In this document: in pieces, positions 22,763 to 34,156 of the stretch
Position numbering within the stretch: position 1 is the stretch's first letter
Layout of the letters: the number at the start of each line of letters is the position of its first letter
DNA from: Struthio camelus
Lineage: Eukaryota; Chordata; Aves; Struthioniformes; Struthionidae
NCBI RefSeq assembly: GCF_040807025.1
Contig: NC_090943.1
Span: 134,813,450-134,877,449, forward strand
Direction of reading: 5' to 3'
DNA: 64,000 nucleotides
Made by a program: the position numbers and the translations under genes
Notes under the pieces: model-generated
Database searches by the model: none
Seen by the model: only the letters and a program-made list of their open reading frames with translations
What the model was told of the DNA's origin: nothing

Positions 22763-23206
22763 TACAGTCAATGATGTCCGTTTGTTGCTCATAAATAACA
22801 GATCAAGCCCTTCTACATTTTTCCTCCTTCCTCTCCTCCTCTTCATAGGCGGTTCTCCATCTATTAAAGAGCCATTTAGTAGATGCCTTGTCGGTGTGCG
22901 TGAAAGACCTGCTTGCAGCAGCTCCATTTGAGTTTTAAAGGCATCAGACACGGGTGTGGAGACATTAGGCAAGATAAACTTTGAAGTAACAGATGAAAAA
23001 TTTGAGGTAGAACTTGTTGCCTCTCGTGAGGCCTTCGATAAATCTACAACCTTTTCTTGTCCGTTTTCTGAGACCACCTGAGACTCACGTAACTGGGCAA
23101 CCATTTCCATAAGATTTCTCCTCTTGGCAGCTCTCTCAGCCTCAATTTCAATCTTTCTTCGTCTCCTCCTCCTCTGACGTGGAACTGATAAATTGAGCGC
23201 ATCTTC
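22763..23206 (-). CDS. CHD7: CHD7 exon 34: basic nuclear-localisation-like segments
   Basis: It encodes 148 residues: [20 protein letters not shown], then [20 protein letters not shown], a Ser/Thr-rich middle, and [20 protein letters not shown] at the end. The two basic clusters are good nuclear-localisation or DNA/RNA-binding candidates. The donor is GTA|GTAAGA; an alternative GT three bases earlier would drop one Val. Both ends are phase 0. Intron 34 (540 bp) after it shows nothing recognised. Confidence 0.95.
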
Positions 23207-23408
23207 CTAATGAAAAATGAGCAATTCCAATTATTAACAAAGCTATGCTCTCTACACTGAATTCAGAATAAAAGATTAAACAGGTAACTTTGAAAATAAA
23301 GCCTTCATTTTATTCAAAGAAATGTTACGCTGTTATTTTTCCTGTTATGCAAAGAAGTGCATACAGGATAAAATATTTTCTATTAAAATGAGAAAGGTCC
23401 AGTCTTGC

Positions 23409-23636
23409 CTTTGACAACTGAGGAGAAGCAGTGATATCTTCACTGCCACTGATGCTGGCTTGACCAACCATGGAGAGCTCTGCAAAGCTCCTTTTCTGTA
23501 GAGGGCTGTCCACAGCTGCTGGAGTATACCCAGGTATGAGCCCCTGGAAATCAAACATCTGGCGCCTATTTACTGGCCACTTCCCTTTCAGCACTGCTTC
23601 GCAGATGTTGTCTAATCGGTTGATCATTACTCGGTC
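23409..23636 (-). CDS. CHD7: CHD7 exon 33 (ends at a GC donor)
   Basis: It encodes 76 residues: [20 protein letters not shown], then [20 protein letters not shown], ending [10 protein letters not shown]. The reading frame requires the exon to stop after AAG, where the intron starts GCAAGA instead of GT. No nearby GT preserves the frame to exon 34 (SK|EDALNL). GC-AG introns are a known minor class. Both ends are phase 0. Confidence 0.95.
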
Positions 23637-24901
23637 CTGCATAAAAGAATGGTCCATAATGAACCTCTAGTTTGAAAGTCTTGTTTTAAACTGAAAAGGA
23701 TTATAACTACACAGCTCAGCTTGCAAAACTTAACACATTCAAAAACAACTATGCTTGCAAGTCAGGATAAACTGACTGCCTTACAAGTTAGCACATAGAG
23801 AATTATGTGGAATAAAACATCACTAGAATTTAAAAAGAAGCATAACCTGCAGGGAGGGAGGAGGACAGAACAAGTTTTCTGCCAGACAATGTACCAACTG
23901 ACAAATTTAACAGAGACTCGGTATTGTTTTATATTACGAAACTTTAGCTGTTAGCAAAATCAACAGCTAGGAAGGGAAAAATCAAACATCTGCAATCAGT
24001 ATCTTAAGGTAGCAGTTCTTACGATCCAAGAGGCTGGATCTGCCAAGTCTGTCCTAGGAAGTGGATCCTCATTAGCGTCACTATTAATAAAGTTCAATAT
24101 TATGAAATGGGCACCAACCTAGGGACATCTAATGAATGTCAGTTTTCATTCCACACCCATTATCACTTCAAATTTCACTGAAGCGTGTACACTAAAAAAC
24201 TCTAATCATGTTTATTAGTCTGCTTGCGCTGAATTTATAGGATTTTTGTGTTTTACTTTTGCATCATAACTAGAATAATGTTAACATTTCCAAAACATAT
24301 ACTAGAAGCACAGAAAACACAGGTTCATTCTGATTTTTCCATTTCAGTATTTAAGCCTGTTCTATATGCTAGCCTGCTTGAAGTAGCAGAAACTTCAGAA
24401 CTACGAGAAATACTGCTGGTTAGGGAATACGAGCATCAGTTAGCTTCCTGAACAGCAGAACAGTGCAAGAGCCACTAGCAAATCTCAGCAGCTGCAACAG
24501 ACTGCTTGCTTTCCCCAGGAATAAGCCTATTAAGAGCAAGATCCCCCTGTCCACCCTCCCTTCCAAACCAGATGGCCCTGTTATGGTGATTAGTAAGCTT
24601 AAGACTATTACTACTTTATTTTTCTCTCTATCCTTACTGCAAAGGACAGCACTAAATTATGTATGGATTTATTACAAGGTTATAGTTTCATATTTTTAAA
24701 CATTTTATGTTAGATAATTTTCTGTACTGTTACCAAAATAAAATATAGCTTTATCCTACCTTAAACTGCTGCTTATATTTGCAGGACACCTTAACACAAT
24801 TACATCTGTCAACATTACATAATAGCTTAGATCATGTAGGTCACCAATACTCTTTGTACAATCTCCCCACCCCAAAATAAAAAGGGGATCTTAAAAAAAC
24901 A

Positions 24902-24919
24902 AACACACACACACACACC
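24902..24919. repeat. (AC)n microsatellite
   Basis: About nine AC units in intron 32; the transcript carries (GT)n. Simple repeat. Confidence 0.85.
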
Positions 24920-25173
24920 TCTCTGCTCTCAGGACTGCAGACTGCTCTGTAGGTGAAATCCATAATCCAAGATCATAAATTTGCTTTCAGCAAAAGAGGT
25001 ACGAGAGGTATGATTCTGCTGACATACAGTTATGGGCCCATAAGCAATTAATGCCTTTTAGTAGTTTGCTGTTTTACTAAATAACACCACTGGCAACAAA
25101 GCAGTTCTTTTCATTTCCTCTGCCAACTTTTAAGTAATTGAAGAATAAAAATGCTACTTCACAAATCATTAAT

Positions 25174-25187
25174 GGGGCGGGGGGGGG
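25174..25187 (+). repeat. G run in intron 32
   Basis: GGGGCGG followed by about ten consecutive G, beginning about 115 bases downstream of the exon 32 donor in transcript sense (C run on the transcript). Confidence 0.8.
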
Positions 25188-25300
25188 GAGTCTCTTGCAG
25201 ACTAGAAATACAGAATTAGTAAAGGGGGAGCTTTGTACAACACATTTCCCATATTTTATTTGTATTGAAGATGATACATGCCATTCTATTCCTAACCAAC

Positions 25301-25461
25301 CTTAGGCCAGAAAGAAAACGCAAACGTTCTCTCATGAAGCAGCTGAACCACAGAAGGATCCCCATCTTCCAGGTAGAATCCATCACGTGTTTCATCCCTC
25401 GCAGTACTCATAGAGGCATTGCTTTCTTCATCAAAATTCTTACCCTGAGAAACCGCTCCTG
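25301..25461 (-). CDS. CHD7: CHD7 exon 32 (NAGNAG acceptor)
   Basis: It encodes [20 protein letters not shown], then [20 protein letters not shown] and [14 protein letters not shown]. The acceptor is TTTTTCAGCAG, so splicing can begin at 25461 (giving PEAGAV) or 25458 (PEGAV). I chose the first because it matches the mammalian sequence I know. The donor AAG|GTTGGT is weak. Intron 31 before it is 706 bp with nothing recognised. Confidence 0.95.
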
Positions 25462-26167
25462 CTGAAAAACCACCATGACCATGCATTAACTACAAAACTT
25501 CCCAATCATCCAATGTCAACTTGTGTTTGACACGGTACAAACAGTAGGTGAAATAAGTTAAATGACATAATTGGAGTTGTTTGCTCACAAGTAGGCTCTT
25601 TTTTTCAGCCTTCACAAGTGAAGTAAAATTTGATTGTTTGTATACGTTACTGAAAAATTATAGGATTTCTATGCTATAAAACACAGAATAGAGCTGGGCT
25701 GTGAGTCAAGCTATTGGTATTTCAAGTAAAAAGTAAGGATAGCTTTTACATTGACATTTTATTAAGTCCTTTAGGATGGTAAAGGCAGATTCCTCCAAAA
25801 AGACTGATAAATCAAAACCATAACTAAATAGGTTAAACAACAAGGCTTGAACGAACCTTTGTATCTCAGGCATTTGTTCAGTAACTGTTGCGGCATAGGC
25901 TCGACCTTCATGTTTGGCACAGAGACTGAATTATTGACTCAATAAGCTACCTTGGAAACCAACCATTGTGGGGGAATACCCCACTGAGGAACAGCTATTA
26001 TGAAACCTTATCTAGACATGCGGTACAGGAAAGGGCAGAGGAGCTGCTACATTCGGCCCATCCCAAGCTCCATAATGTCTCCTCACGTGCCGTTTATCAG
26101 CTGGCACAAGAAAGAACAGCTGTGGGGCTCATGCTAAACACATGGAACTATCTGACAGATGTATTAC

Positions 26168-26845
26168 CTTCAGGTTGAGAGGATTCTTCTGATTTATCAT
26201 CATCATCCAGTTTCTCCTCTTCGTCCTCTTCCGAACCTTTTTCCGAAATAGATTTTGGATCTACGTCTGTGCTCATTTCTATGTCTTTCAATTCACATTT
26301 AACAGAGCCAGGCTCAGCCTCAGCATTACAGTCCTGTTTAGTGTCTTTATCTGCAATAGCTGTCTCCTCTTTGATATCAGACTTTTCTTTGGCTGCTGGA
26401 TTTTCAGACCCTTCAACTTTAGGCTCTGCTTGTTCTGTAGTCTTTTCTTCTGGCACTGCTGTGGACGGGACAATAGGTGGTGTTTGACTGCAGCCGACAC
26501 CCAGAGGGTTTAGAGAAGACACAGCATTTGCGTTACCTGCCCCTCTGTTTTGAGCAAAGTTTTTGTGGGCCTCAAGAAAAGACAGTTCGGGATCATTCAG
26601 AATGTGATAATCTGTCCTACTGACTCCATGTTTAGCAGCACCAATCAGTAAGTCTTTGTCATGTTTACCACAGTCCCACCACTCTGGCAGGTCCAAGCTT
26701 GGCTGGCAAAGTTTCAGTCTCTCTCCCAACTGCGGGTGATGGAGAACCTGTTCACGGATTTTCCTTAACAGTTCTATGCGATATAAAGTTCTAGAAGCAC
26801 GCTCTTCTGTGATCGGCTCTATCATGGTAGAAAGATCAGGTGGTT
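26168..26845 (-). CDS. CHD7: CHD7 exon 31: conserved helix then acidic linker
   Basis: It encodes about 226 residues. The first part ([54 protein letters not shown]) is highly conserved. From about residue 95 of the exon it turns low-complexity and acidic, with [13 protein letters not shown] segments and [20 protein letters not shown] near the end. The acidic part differs clearly from mammals in my recollection. The acceptor is CATTGCAG and the donor GAAG|GTAATA. Confidence 0.96.
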
Positions 26846-26985
26846 CTGCAATGAGATCAGTTTGTACTGCTTAACACGCATTAAACGTATGCGCATTTCT
26901 AAATTATTGCACCTAGGCATCAAGTTCAACAGTTTTAATGTCTCTTAACAGAGTCACGTGGATTCCTACAATCAGTAACACTTAC

Positions 26986-27194
26986 CATCATCTGGTTTGA
27001 CTGGCATTCGGCACACCCGTCTACACATATTCACAAAGCTATTAAAATACTTTTCCAAACTTTCATCGGACTTCTTATCGAGCCTGGCAAATGCTCTGAA
27101 TTGATTCCAGTCAAATTGATGCTTTATAGGATCAAAAATAACGCCAAAAGTAGACACCACACGATAAAAATCGGCTTCTTCTCTTCTTGTCCAC
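26986..27194 (-). CDS. CHD7: CHD7 exon 30: SANT-like domain
   Basis: It encodes [20 protein letters not shown], then [20 protein letters not shown] and [13 protein letters not shown] at its end. [13 protein letters not shown] is the helix-turn motif annotated as SANT in CHD7. The acceptor is TTCTTCACTAG and the donor G|GTAAGT. Flanking introns are 167 and 140 bp. Confidence 0.96.
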
Positions 27195-27361
27195 CTAGTG
27201 AAGAAAAAGGAAGAAAGTGGGGCCACAGAGTAAACAGGAGTCCTAACATAGTTCGGATGCCCCCCAAGACCCTTAAAGGTATACTTTCAAAGCAGAAGAA
27301 AAGTACTGGTAACACATAACCTCGAAGGAGGTTTGAAGAAAGATCTCTCTGAGACACTCAC

Positions 27362-27590
27362 TTTTGTCGCTTTTCAGTTATTATAGCTTCCCTTTCTGCT
27401 TCTAATGCCCTCACTTCTTCCCGAGGCCGACGTCTCCTGCGGTCAGTCTTCATTAGTGCCTCTTGCCTCATTTGTTGCCTTTTATAGCTGCGCTGATAGG
27501 CAGTAATGAGGCGACGCAGACGGGTAGTCAGGGTTGAAGTGCTGGGCCAGTAGAGTTGGCCTAACTCAGCATTGCTTTCACTGTGCTTGT
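27362..27590 (-). CDS. CHD7: CHD7 exon 29: basic helix before SANT
   Basis: It encodes [20 protein letters not shown], then [20 protein letters not shown], then [20 protein letters not shown], ending AIITEKRQ. This is a very basic coiled segment leading into the SANT-like domain. The donor is AA|GTGAGT. The 699-bp intron 28 upstream of it shows nothing recognised. Confidence 0.96.
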
Positions 27591-28289
27591 CTAGAGAATA
27601 CAGAAGTATTTGTGCACTGCAAAACCACCACTAAACACTTCAAAAGTTTCTATAGCTAAAACTGGATTCCTGTTTAATCAGATAAGAACATACGCTTCAC
27701 AATATTAGTGCTTACAAATTAGAAATGGGATAACCATTTTGGTATGAAATAAAAAATTCCAACTCAATAACGCAGAAATGCTTGTGAAGTGTTTACAGAT
27801 AACTATCTTTCAGGTACTATTATTCAATGTTATGAATAAAAATATATGAATACTGTAACTACTCAAATTAAATCAGTAGATCTCTAAATATTTTACTGAG
27901 ATAATTCTGCCTCTGAGGAAACACGTATATTTATAATTTCCCATTTTATTATTTTTACTTAAACTTAGCAATTTTCCTCCATACTGAGAAATGTATCTAC
28001 AATCACTTGAAGATTATCTCAGCAAAAATATCAACAGCTGCATTTTATGAAATATCCAGTCTTCATCATCATAATTTCCACTATGTAATCAGAAACCAAG
28101 AAAGCTGTAATGTGGGATTATCCACAGACAGTAAATAATTACTTTGAAAGATGTGAAGCATGAAAAGATTTGGCAGTAAGAAGTTTACTGCAGTGCTTTC
28201 CAAAAAAACACAACCTATTCCCTAACATGGCAAAAACAACAGTCCATTTCTGCTTTTTTAAATTTTATTTTTATTTAATGCAGCCTTAC

Positions 28290-28344
28290 TTGGGTGGATT
28301 TCTATGGATTCTTCTTTGTCCTCGGGAGGTGAGTTTGCAAATTC
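28290..28344 (-). CDS. CHD7: CHD7 exon 28 (short, 55 nt)
   Basis: It encodes EFANSPPEDKEESIEIHP plus one base. Joining gives DEID|EFANSPPED and HPN|KHSES, matching the CHD7 linker before the second SANT-like module. The acceptor is TCTTCTCTCAAAG and the donor A|GTAAGG. It is short but phase-consistent. Confidence 0.93.
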
Positions 28345-28399
28345 CTTTGAGAGAAGACAAAAGTTATTTTAGTTTTCAATTTTGACTGTACTTCATCAT

Positions 28400-28416
28400 T
28401 TGGGGGGGGGGGAGGG
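28400..28416 (+). repeat. G run in intron 27
   Basis: A run of about ten G, an A and four more G on the plus strand. The transcript has poly(C). It lies about 60 bases upstream of the exon 28 acceptor. Confidence 0.85.
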
Positions 28417-28524
28417 GAATCCATCTTTCAAATACACAGCAACAAAGTATCTTTGTAAGGTGTGTTCATCCAGTGGCTCAAAACTTCAGAATTAAACATC
28501 AAGATAAACAGGGAGTATCAGTTT

Positions 28525-28560
28525 TTATATCTATCTATCTATATATATATATATGTATAT
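28525..28560. repeat. TCTA / TA simple repeat in intron 27
   Basis: CTATCTATCTATC passes into an alternating TA tract. It is a short microsatellite close to the exon 27 donor. Confidence 0.8.
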
Positions 28561-28585
28561 AACTACAGAAAGTTAAAGTTCTTAC

Positions 28586-28658
28586 ATCAATTTCATCCTT
28601 GAAAGGAGTTCTGGTTGGCTTATATTCTGGATCTTCATCCTCTCTGTCAAATTCACCT
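28586..28658 (-). CDS. CHD7: CHD7 exon 27
   Basis: It completes a Gly codon, then [20 protein letters not shown] and DEID. It is an acidic short exon of 73 nt. The donor is GAT|GTAAGA, phase 0. The following 241-bp intron carries a TCTA/TA-type simple repeat and a G run. Confidence 0.95.
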
Positions 28659-28940
28659 CTATAAGATATTTAAAAGAAATTACTTTCAAGTAATTTATTA
28701 TTTTTTAGAAGGGTCAGATTTTCAGGAAAAAAGGTTAAAAAAAAAAAGCTACAAACGCCTTCAGTTTGGTGTACCAGGTCACAACTGCAAACAATTGTTT
28801 GCGTAAACAGTTCTATATACTTTTTACATCATACAATCGTTCAGATCCTAAGGCAAGATGTAAGCAAAATATGATATATGAACGAATGCCAAAATATACA
28901 ATGCTGATAAAATTTATTAATTTTTTCATGTCCTCCTTAC

Positions 28941-29070
28941 CCATCACCACCATCTGCTAACATGTCTGTCCCTCTCTGTTCAGCAGCTATGGCCTTCGCA
29001 TCAGGCATGCCAACCCGTTCCAGAAAGCACAGTGCTGGATCAGCTCTCATGGAATTGTACTTCTCATAAC
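28941..29070 (-). CDS. CHD7: CHD7 exon 26
   Basis: It completes a Gly codon, then [20 protein letters not shown] and [20 protein letters not shown], ending GD plus two bases of Gly. It is conserved across CHD6-9. The donor is GG|GTAAGG. The following intron is 282 bp. Confidence 0.96.
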
Positions 29071-30488
29071 CTGCATGCACAGAAGCGGGGGGGAAAAATT
29101 AAAAACTATGACCACCTGTAAGTAGAATACTTTAGGCAGTACAGTTTTCTGGGTTTGTTTTTTTATTTTTAAAATAAAACAAAGAAACTGTTACCACGAT
29201 TTTACAGGACCTGTTTTGTAAGAAACGAAGGATACCAGGAACCACCTTTTCGTTCACCCAATAAAGCTTTTCATATTGGTAAATTTCATCAGCACAGAAA
29301 TATTTTCACATCAATATCATTAACAAATAAGTATTCAAATAAGTATTAACAAATAAAGTATTCAACTTAATATCTTTCTTTACACCACAAGTGAAAAACT
29401 TCTTTAAGATCCCTTTAGCACTTTCAAAACCGTTCTCCACATTCATCGCTCCCTACTGCAAACATGCAGGGCAAATGAAAACACACACACACACACACGC
29501 GTGTGCATTTTCTATAGCTCCAGCCCTGCTGAACCCCCAATGCAGGCTGCAAAAATGCTGTATACATGGGTTATACATAAGGCCAACGAACCTGTCTTAT
29601 TAGGTTTAGGATGATGCATGTCAGTAAGATGACACTGTTCCCTCTCTGGTTTTCAAACTGCTGTTTGCTTTTTTACTGCCCAAGTTGACTAGATGGAAAA
29701 TGGCAGATCCCAACAGTGCACTGCAGGAAAATGATTTTTAGACTAGACTTGCCTCAGCTGAGCCCACAAAACAGAGCTGCTGTACATAGGCAGAACAGCA
29801 CAATTCAATTAGGATTTGTACTACAACACACTGCTCCTAACTGCTGTAGAGCCTCAAGCCAAACTGTAATCATGAAAGGTTTTATAAGCCATCATTCTCC
29901 CCTTTAGTCAGGCTGGGCTGCTGAGAATACCTCTGCGACCTCCAGAGAATTGGGATTATAATCAGGAATCGCTCACTGTATATATCATGCCAGCTCTGCA
30001 TCCCCAGCCTTTCAAAGTTAACAAGGCTGCATCCCACTCAAGGGAGCCGGGAGTTCTCAACACTGACATTTGTGAAATATTGCTTGGAACAAAGCCCAGG
30101 AGGCACTTGTACAGATTAATAGCAGAGGTTAAGCCCACCGTCCACTTTGACACTGGTTGGCAGAGTTAGCAAGTGAAGCAGCGCTGGAAGCAAAGTTTAT
30201 GGAGATCTATCTTACTATTTGGCTATTATTTAAACAAATATGGTTTTGTTTTATTTACAGCCAAGAAAGTAATGTTTTCTTCTCAAATGTTCTGCAAACA
30301 TTTAAAAACAGCATCTGATATTTACAACTCATATTAGGATTTTAATGCAGGCAAGAAAAAAAGGCAGATACAAGCCAACAGTTCCTTGGAACAATACTTG
30401 TTAATATTATGACTGAACAGTCCTACACACAGAAAGCAGAACAGAAAGCGCTACGACTGAGTTTTGTTCGGAGTGAGACATCACTTAC
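29071..30488 (-). other. CHD7: CHD7 intron 25
   Basis: Intron of 1418 bp, with an (AC)n tract at about 29.48-29.50 kb. The segment 29.88-30.18 kb is less AT-rich and could be conserved non-coding sequence; that is untested. Confidence 0.75.
29482..29499. repeat. (AC)n microsatellite
   Basis: About eight AC units, followed by GCGTGTGC, in intron 25. The transcript has (GT)n. It is a simple repeat. Confidence 0.85.
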
Positions 30489-30592
30489 CATGTTTGAACA
30501 CTCCAATTAAAAGGGATTTATCCGCCTCCTTATCCCACCAGTCTGCAGGAACTTCAGCATGGAATGGCTCAGGTATCCATATATCTACCTCA
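30489..30592 (-). CDS. CHD7: CHD7 exon 25
   Basis: It completes a Ser codon, then [20 protein letters not shown] and [14 protein letters not shown]. The [19 protein letters not shown] motif recurs in exon 31 in a related form ([13 protein letters not shown]), which suggests a repeated structural unit. The donor is G|GTAAGT. Confidence 0.96.
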
Positions 30593-31055
30593 CTGTAGAG
30601 ATAATATTATACACATTCTCAAAGTTATTGTTGTGTAGAGATGTTTCAAAAGAAGAAGAAAAAAAATACAAAGCCATTTTGTAAATACATAAGCATTATG
30701 AGAAACTGGAAAAATAATTAAGACAGCCAAAAAAGTTAGGCTACTTTGGGAGTGGAATATCAACGGTTATCCAAATATGATTTGTTTTAGGTCTCCTTTT
30801 TAATTTTGTAAATTGAGATAAAGTAATCCTTTCAATGCTAGCAGAACTGAAAATCTTATTCTAACATTTCCCATGCCGTTCCCCCCCACTGCCAAGAAAA
30901 TTACCCACTATGCTTTAAATACTAATAAGGCTGCTTGAGAATAGACACTTCACAGATAAGTTGTGACCTTCTTTAAATGCTGCCTTACTACAGTATGTGT
31001 TCTTTATATTAAGCCAGTTTCATAAAGCAAAAAATAAGCCTGAACTTGTACTAAC

Positions 31056-31145
31056 CTTGAGTCAGCACCCTCTAAGATCTTGTCTGCTTGGTCCCCTATA
31101 ACTTCTTGTCTTAGATAGTACAGCATGCGGACACGCAGCAGGACC
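31056..31145 (-). CDS. CHD7: CHD7 exon 24
   Basis: It completes a Lys codon, then [20 protein letters not shown] and DKILEGADS. This is the helical SLIDE-like segment conserved in CHD6-9. The acceptor is TTCCTCTCCAG and the donor AG|GTTAGT. The intron after it is 463 bp with nothing recognised. Confidence 0.96.
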
Positions 31146-34100
31146 CTGGAGAGGAAGGCAGAGGGGGGGAAAAAGTTCTTAACTTCAGGACTGTTTGCCA
31201 ACAGTGGCTTTTGGCAGCTGCTGCTGTTCATCCATCATCCTGCCAAGGCTGATTAGCCATGCTGTATGGTAGGCTTGAAGCGTGACAGATGGTGGCACAT
31301 AATCACCTCTGTGTGGTGCTTTCTGCTGGCTTCCAACAGGCCTGCCTGGCAACCGCTTACACTGCGCAGAGAGGGATCGAGCTCAACCCAGCCCAGGCGC
31401 ATTTCATTTAGTTCTACCTAGTGCAGCTTGTGAAGTTTAGACACGTACTCTACCACTGCCTCTGAAGTATTGAGGCAAGTTTGTAAACAACTGAGCAGAT
31501 GGCTTTCAGTAACTGTTCTGCTTCATTATCTCATAAAATTTCCTCAGCTGCTGCCTTAATACCATTTTTGGAAGCACATCAGAAGTTGTAGGAATAAACG
31601 AGATATAAAATCTGGTTTTACTACCTTACAATAAACCCTCAATATGGAATGTCAGGTTTTTCAGATTATACAACTTTTTGCTTCCGAGAATGGAAAAAAA
31701 TAATAATCCCTCATTTCCCTTCGGAGATATTAACTATTTTTATTCTTTACAGTTCAAGCTGCTATTTAATTTTACCTGTGCACCACGTAAGTGCTATAAG
31801 GAAGTGAAAAATCTTCATTGCCCGTGTTTATTTTTCCCCATCTCTGTAATACCACAGCCATTTCTGACACCACTATCAGGTGCTGCGGTCACAGTTTAAG
31901 CTGGTAGGAGAGGGAATGGCAGACTCTGAATTTCCAAGGAGACTAGAAAAGAGGTCATCTTTGTAGAAAATAGTATCTACCTGAAAATAATCATCCTCTC
32001 CTATGTTTACCCAATTCAAGGCACCCCCTGCTGCCTAGTTCCTGAAGTAAAATCAGTACCAGCCAAGATGGCGATTATGCAGCCTGCCCTCTCGCTGTGT
32101 CCAAACCCATCACAGCAACTGTTGGACTGCTGCTGCTCCTGCAACAGCGAGGCTGAGCAGGGAGGCAGTAATCTGATCACCCAGTTGAACGTGAAAAATT
32201 CAGACCACCACCAGTATGAGAGCTCCTCATCAGAGAGCTGAGGTAATAGGAGCAATACCCAGTTTTACGCGTGTTATTCGAGGAAACCTCAAAAGAGCAC
32301 AGATTTGAATGAAGGTCATGTCCGCAGTTCACAACGTGTCAGACATGCTTCTTTTTGCATGCATGATATCTGGCACCAGTAAGGTGTCTCTGCTCCCTGT
32401 GTGGCAACATAAATAAGCCGCCAAGGGCCTCTATCATCTTAACGTTAAGCAATAACAGCGGTTACATCAAGTCAAAGAAGAGCAGGAGGAAAAGTAAAAG
32501 CTCTTTGCACCTTTCAGGAGTCCTATGCATCAAAACAGCATTCATTTCTTACATGAGGTCAGGACATCAGCTCTTACAAAGCCAATTGCTACTGCTACCT
32601 TCTGAAAGAATTTATTCAGATCATTAATTGGCTTCCACCTCTGTTTGGTTTTACATCGGCTAAATACATTGCTTCTACAATTCACTTAGTCCTGGCGGAT
32701 CTGAGAAGTGAAGGAAAAAGACTGCAACTGAAAAAATTCTTGCATAGTTATTTTTCAGCTTTCCTGATCCTTGGATTGTCCTATGGTATTGTTACAGAAG
32801 TGACATTAAAAAAAAAAAAAAAAAAGTTTAAGTCTGCTCCACAAACTGAAACAAGTAATGAGGACATGTTACCTGGGAGATTAAAAAAAATGTTAGAGGA
32901 AGGAATTTAATTTAAGTGCAAGTGAAATGTAACAACAGATCTGAGTAACAGTTTGGAAAAAATGAAAAAGTAGTTTATTTCGATGTGCACTTGCTAATAT
33001 AATTCTGCAAGTATCTGCTTTCATCAGTTGAGAACTGAGCTTGGTTGGTGTCTTGAAACAAGCTGATAACCCCTTAAATGTCTTTCCTCCTTCACATCAC
33101 ACCCCCTATTGACAGGCCCCAGGTACTTTTCAATATCTATAGTATCTTTCCAATAACGCAACAGTATTAGTAACAGACAACGTATATTAAAAACAAAGCA
33201 ACAAACACCTTCTAGTAACACTGTATTACACTTGTATGGTACTTGTACATTAAAGCAAGAGTATGAAACAAAAAAAAAGGAAAACGAGCTTTGGGGACAA
33301 GGTTTCGGTTAGGTTCAGCGTCTATAATGGAGGATAACCGTAAGCAAAACTGAGATGGAGAACCAGGACACAATCAAAGGAAGCTGACGCAAAAATAACT
33401 AAGGCATAACAAAGGGAAAGCAAAAAGAACGTAAGAGATCCTCTTCAGAGGCGTTCAATTCAGCAGTAAAACAAAGTAATATCCAAACCAAAACAGAATG
33501 ATCTCTACCCCCTAAAGGCTTATAGTTCAATAACGCACGTTTAGAAATATCTGAATCAATTCCCTCATTTTTGCAAGAGAGTTTGATGAGAATTTTTATT
33601 TCAAACACAAAAGAAGGAAAAGAAGGAATATTCTGTATGATGTGAAGAGCACACGAGGAAGGGAGGAAAAGAACGAAGAGGAGAGGTACACCCGCAAATG
33701 GAAGAACTATTACACGAAAATCTGGAAACCAAGAACTTGATATTTGAGCTTAACAAGTAAGGAACAAAAACTAAGGACATTAGCCAGAGAGAACCCCACA
33801 GATGGGTAAGTTACAGATCATTTACATTTAAAGATACCCAACTGTCAAGAGAAATAGACTTAATATAAGGATATGTTATTTTCCTTTACACGGCAAAAAG
33901 GAGAGAATCGTATCTGATTCCATTCATATTTAGTAAACAGAAAAGTTTTAACTGTGTTTTAACAGCTAATCAGTCATAAAGAGCTTGCAGAAATATCCAG
34001 ACATCTGTTAAGATGACTCTTCCCAAATTAAAGGTAATAATGATATTTATATCCTATTAAGTGGTCCTATGCTCTACTACAAATATCCAAATGAAGCTGT

Positions 34101-34156
34101 GGATATTTTAAAAGCATACTGTAAAAACGGTAAGTGAAATATTTATTAATACTTAC
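31146..34156 (-). other. CHD7: CHD7 intron 23
   Basis: Intron of 3011 bp. Two parts, about 31.24-31.56 and 32.02-32.26 kb, are less AT-rich and lack repeats; they could be conserved regulatory sequence (inference). The second contains CCAAGATGGCGAT, resembling a YY1 site. There is a poly(A) tract at 32.81 kb. No exon is seen. Confidence 0.7.

Larger units (their letters stand above)
23637..25300 (-). other. CHD7: CHD7 intron 32
   Basis: Intron of 1664 bp. It carries an (AC)n tract at about 24.90 kb, a G run at 25.18 kb and a 58-nt exon-like segment at 24.02-24.08 kb with splice-site-like flanks. No transposon is recognised. Confidence 0.75.

Noticed and set aside
27124..27357. Minus-strand open frame overlapping exon 30
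   Set aside because: Its frame differs from the conserved SANT-like frame and it reads through intron 29; it is a shadow frame.
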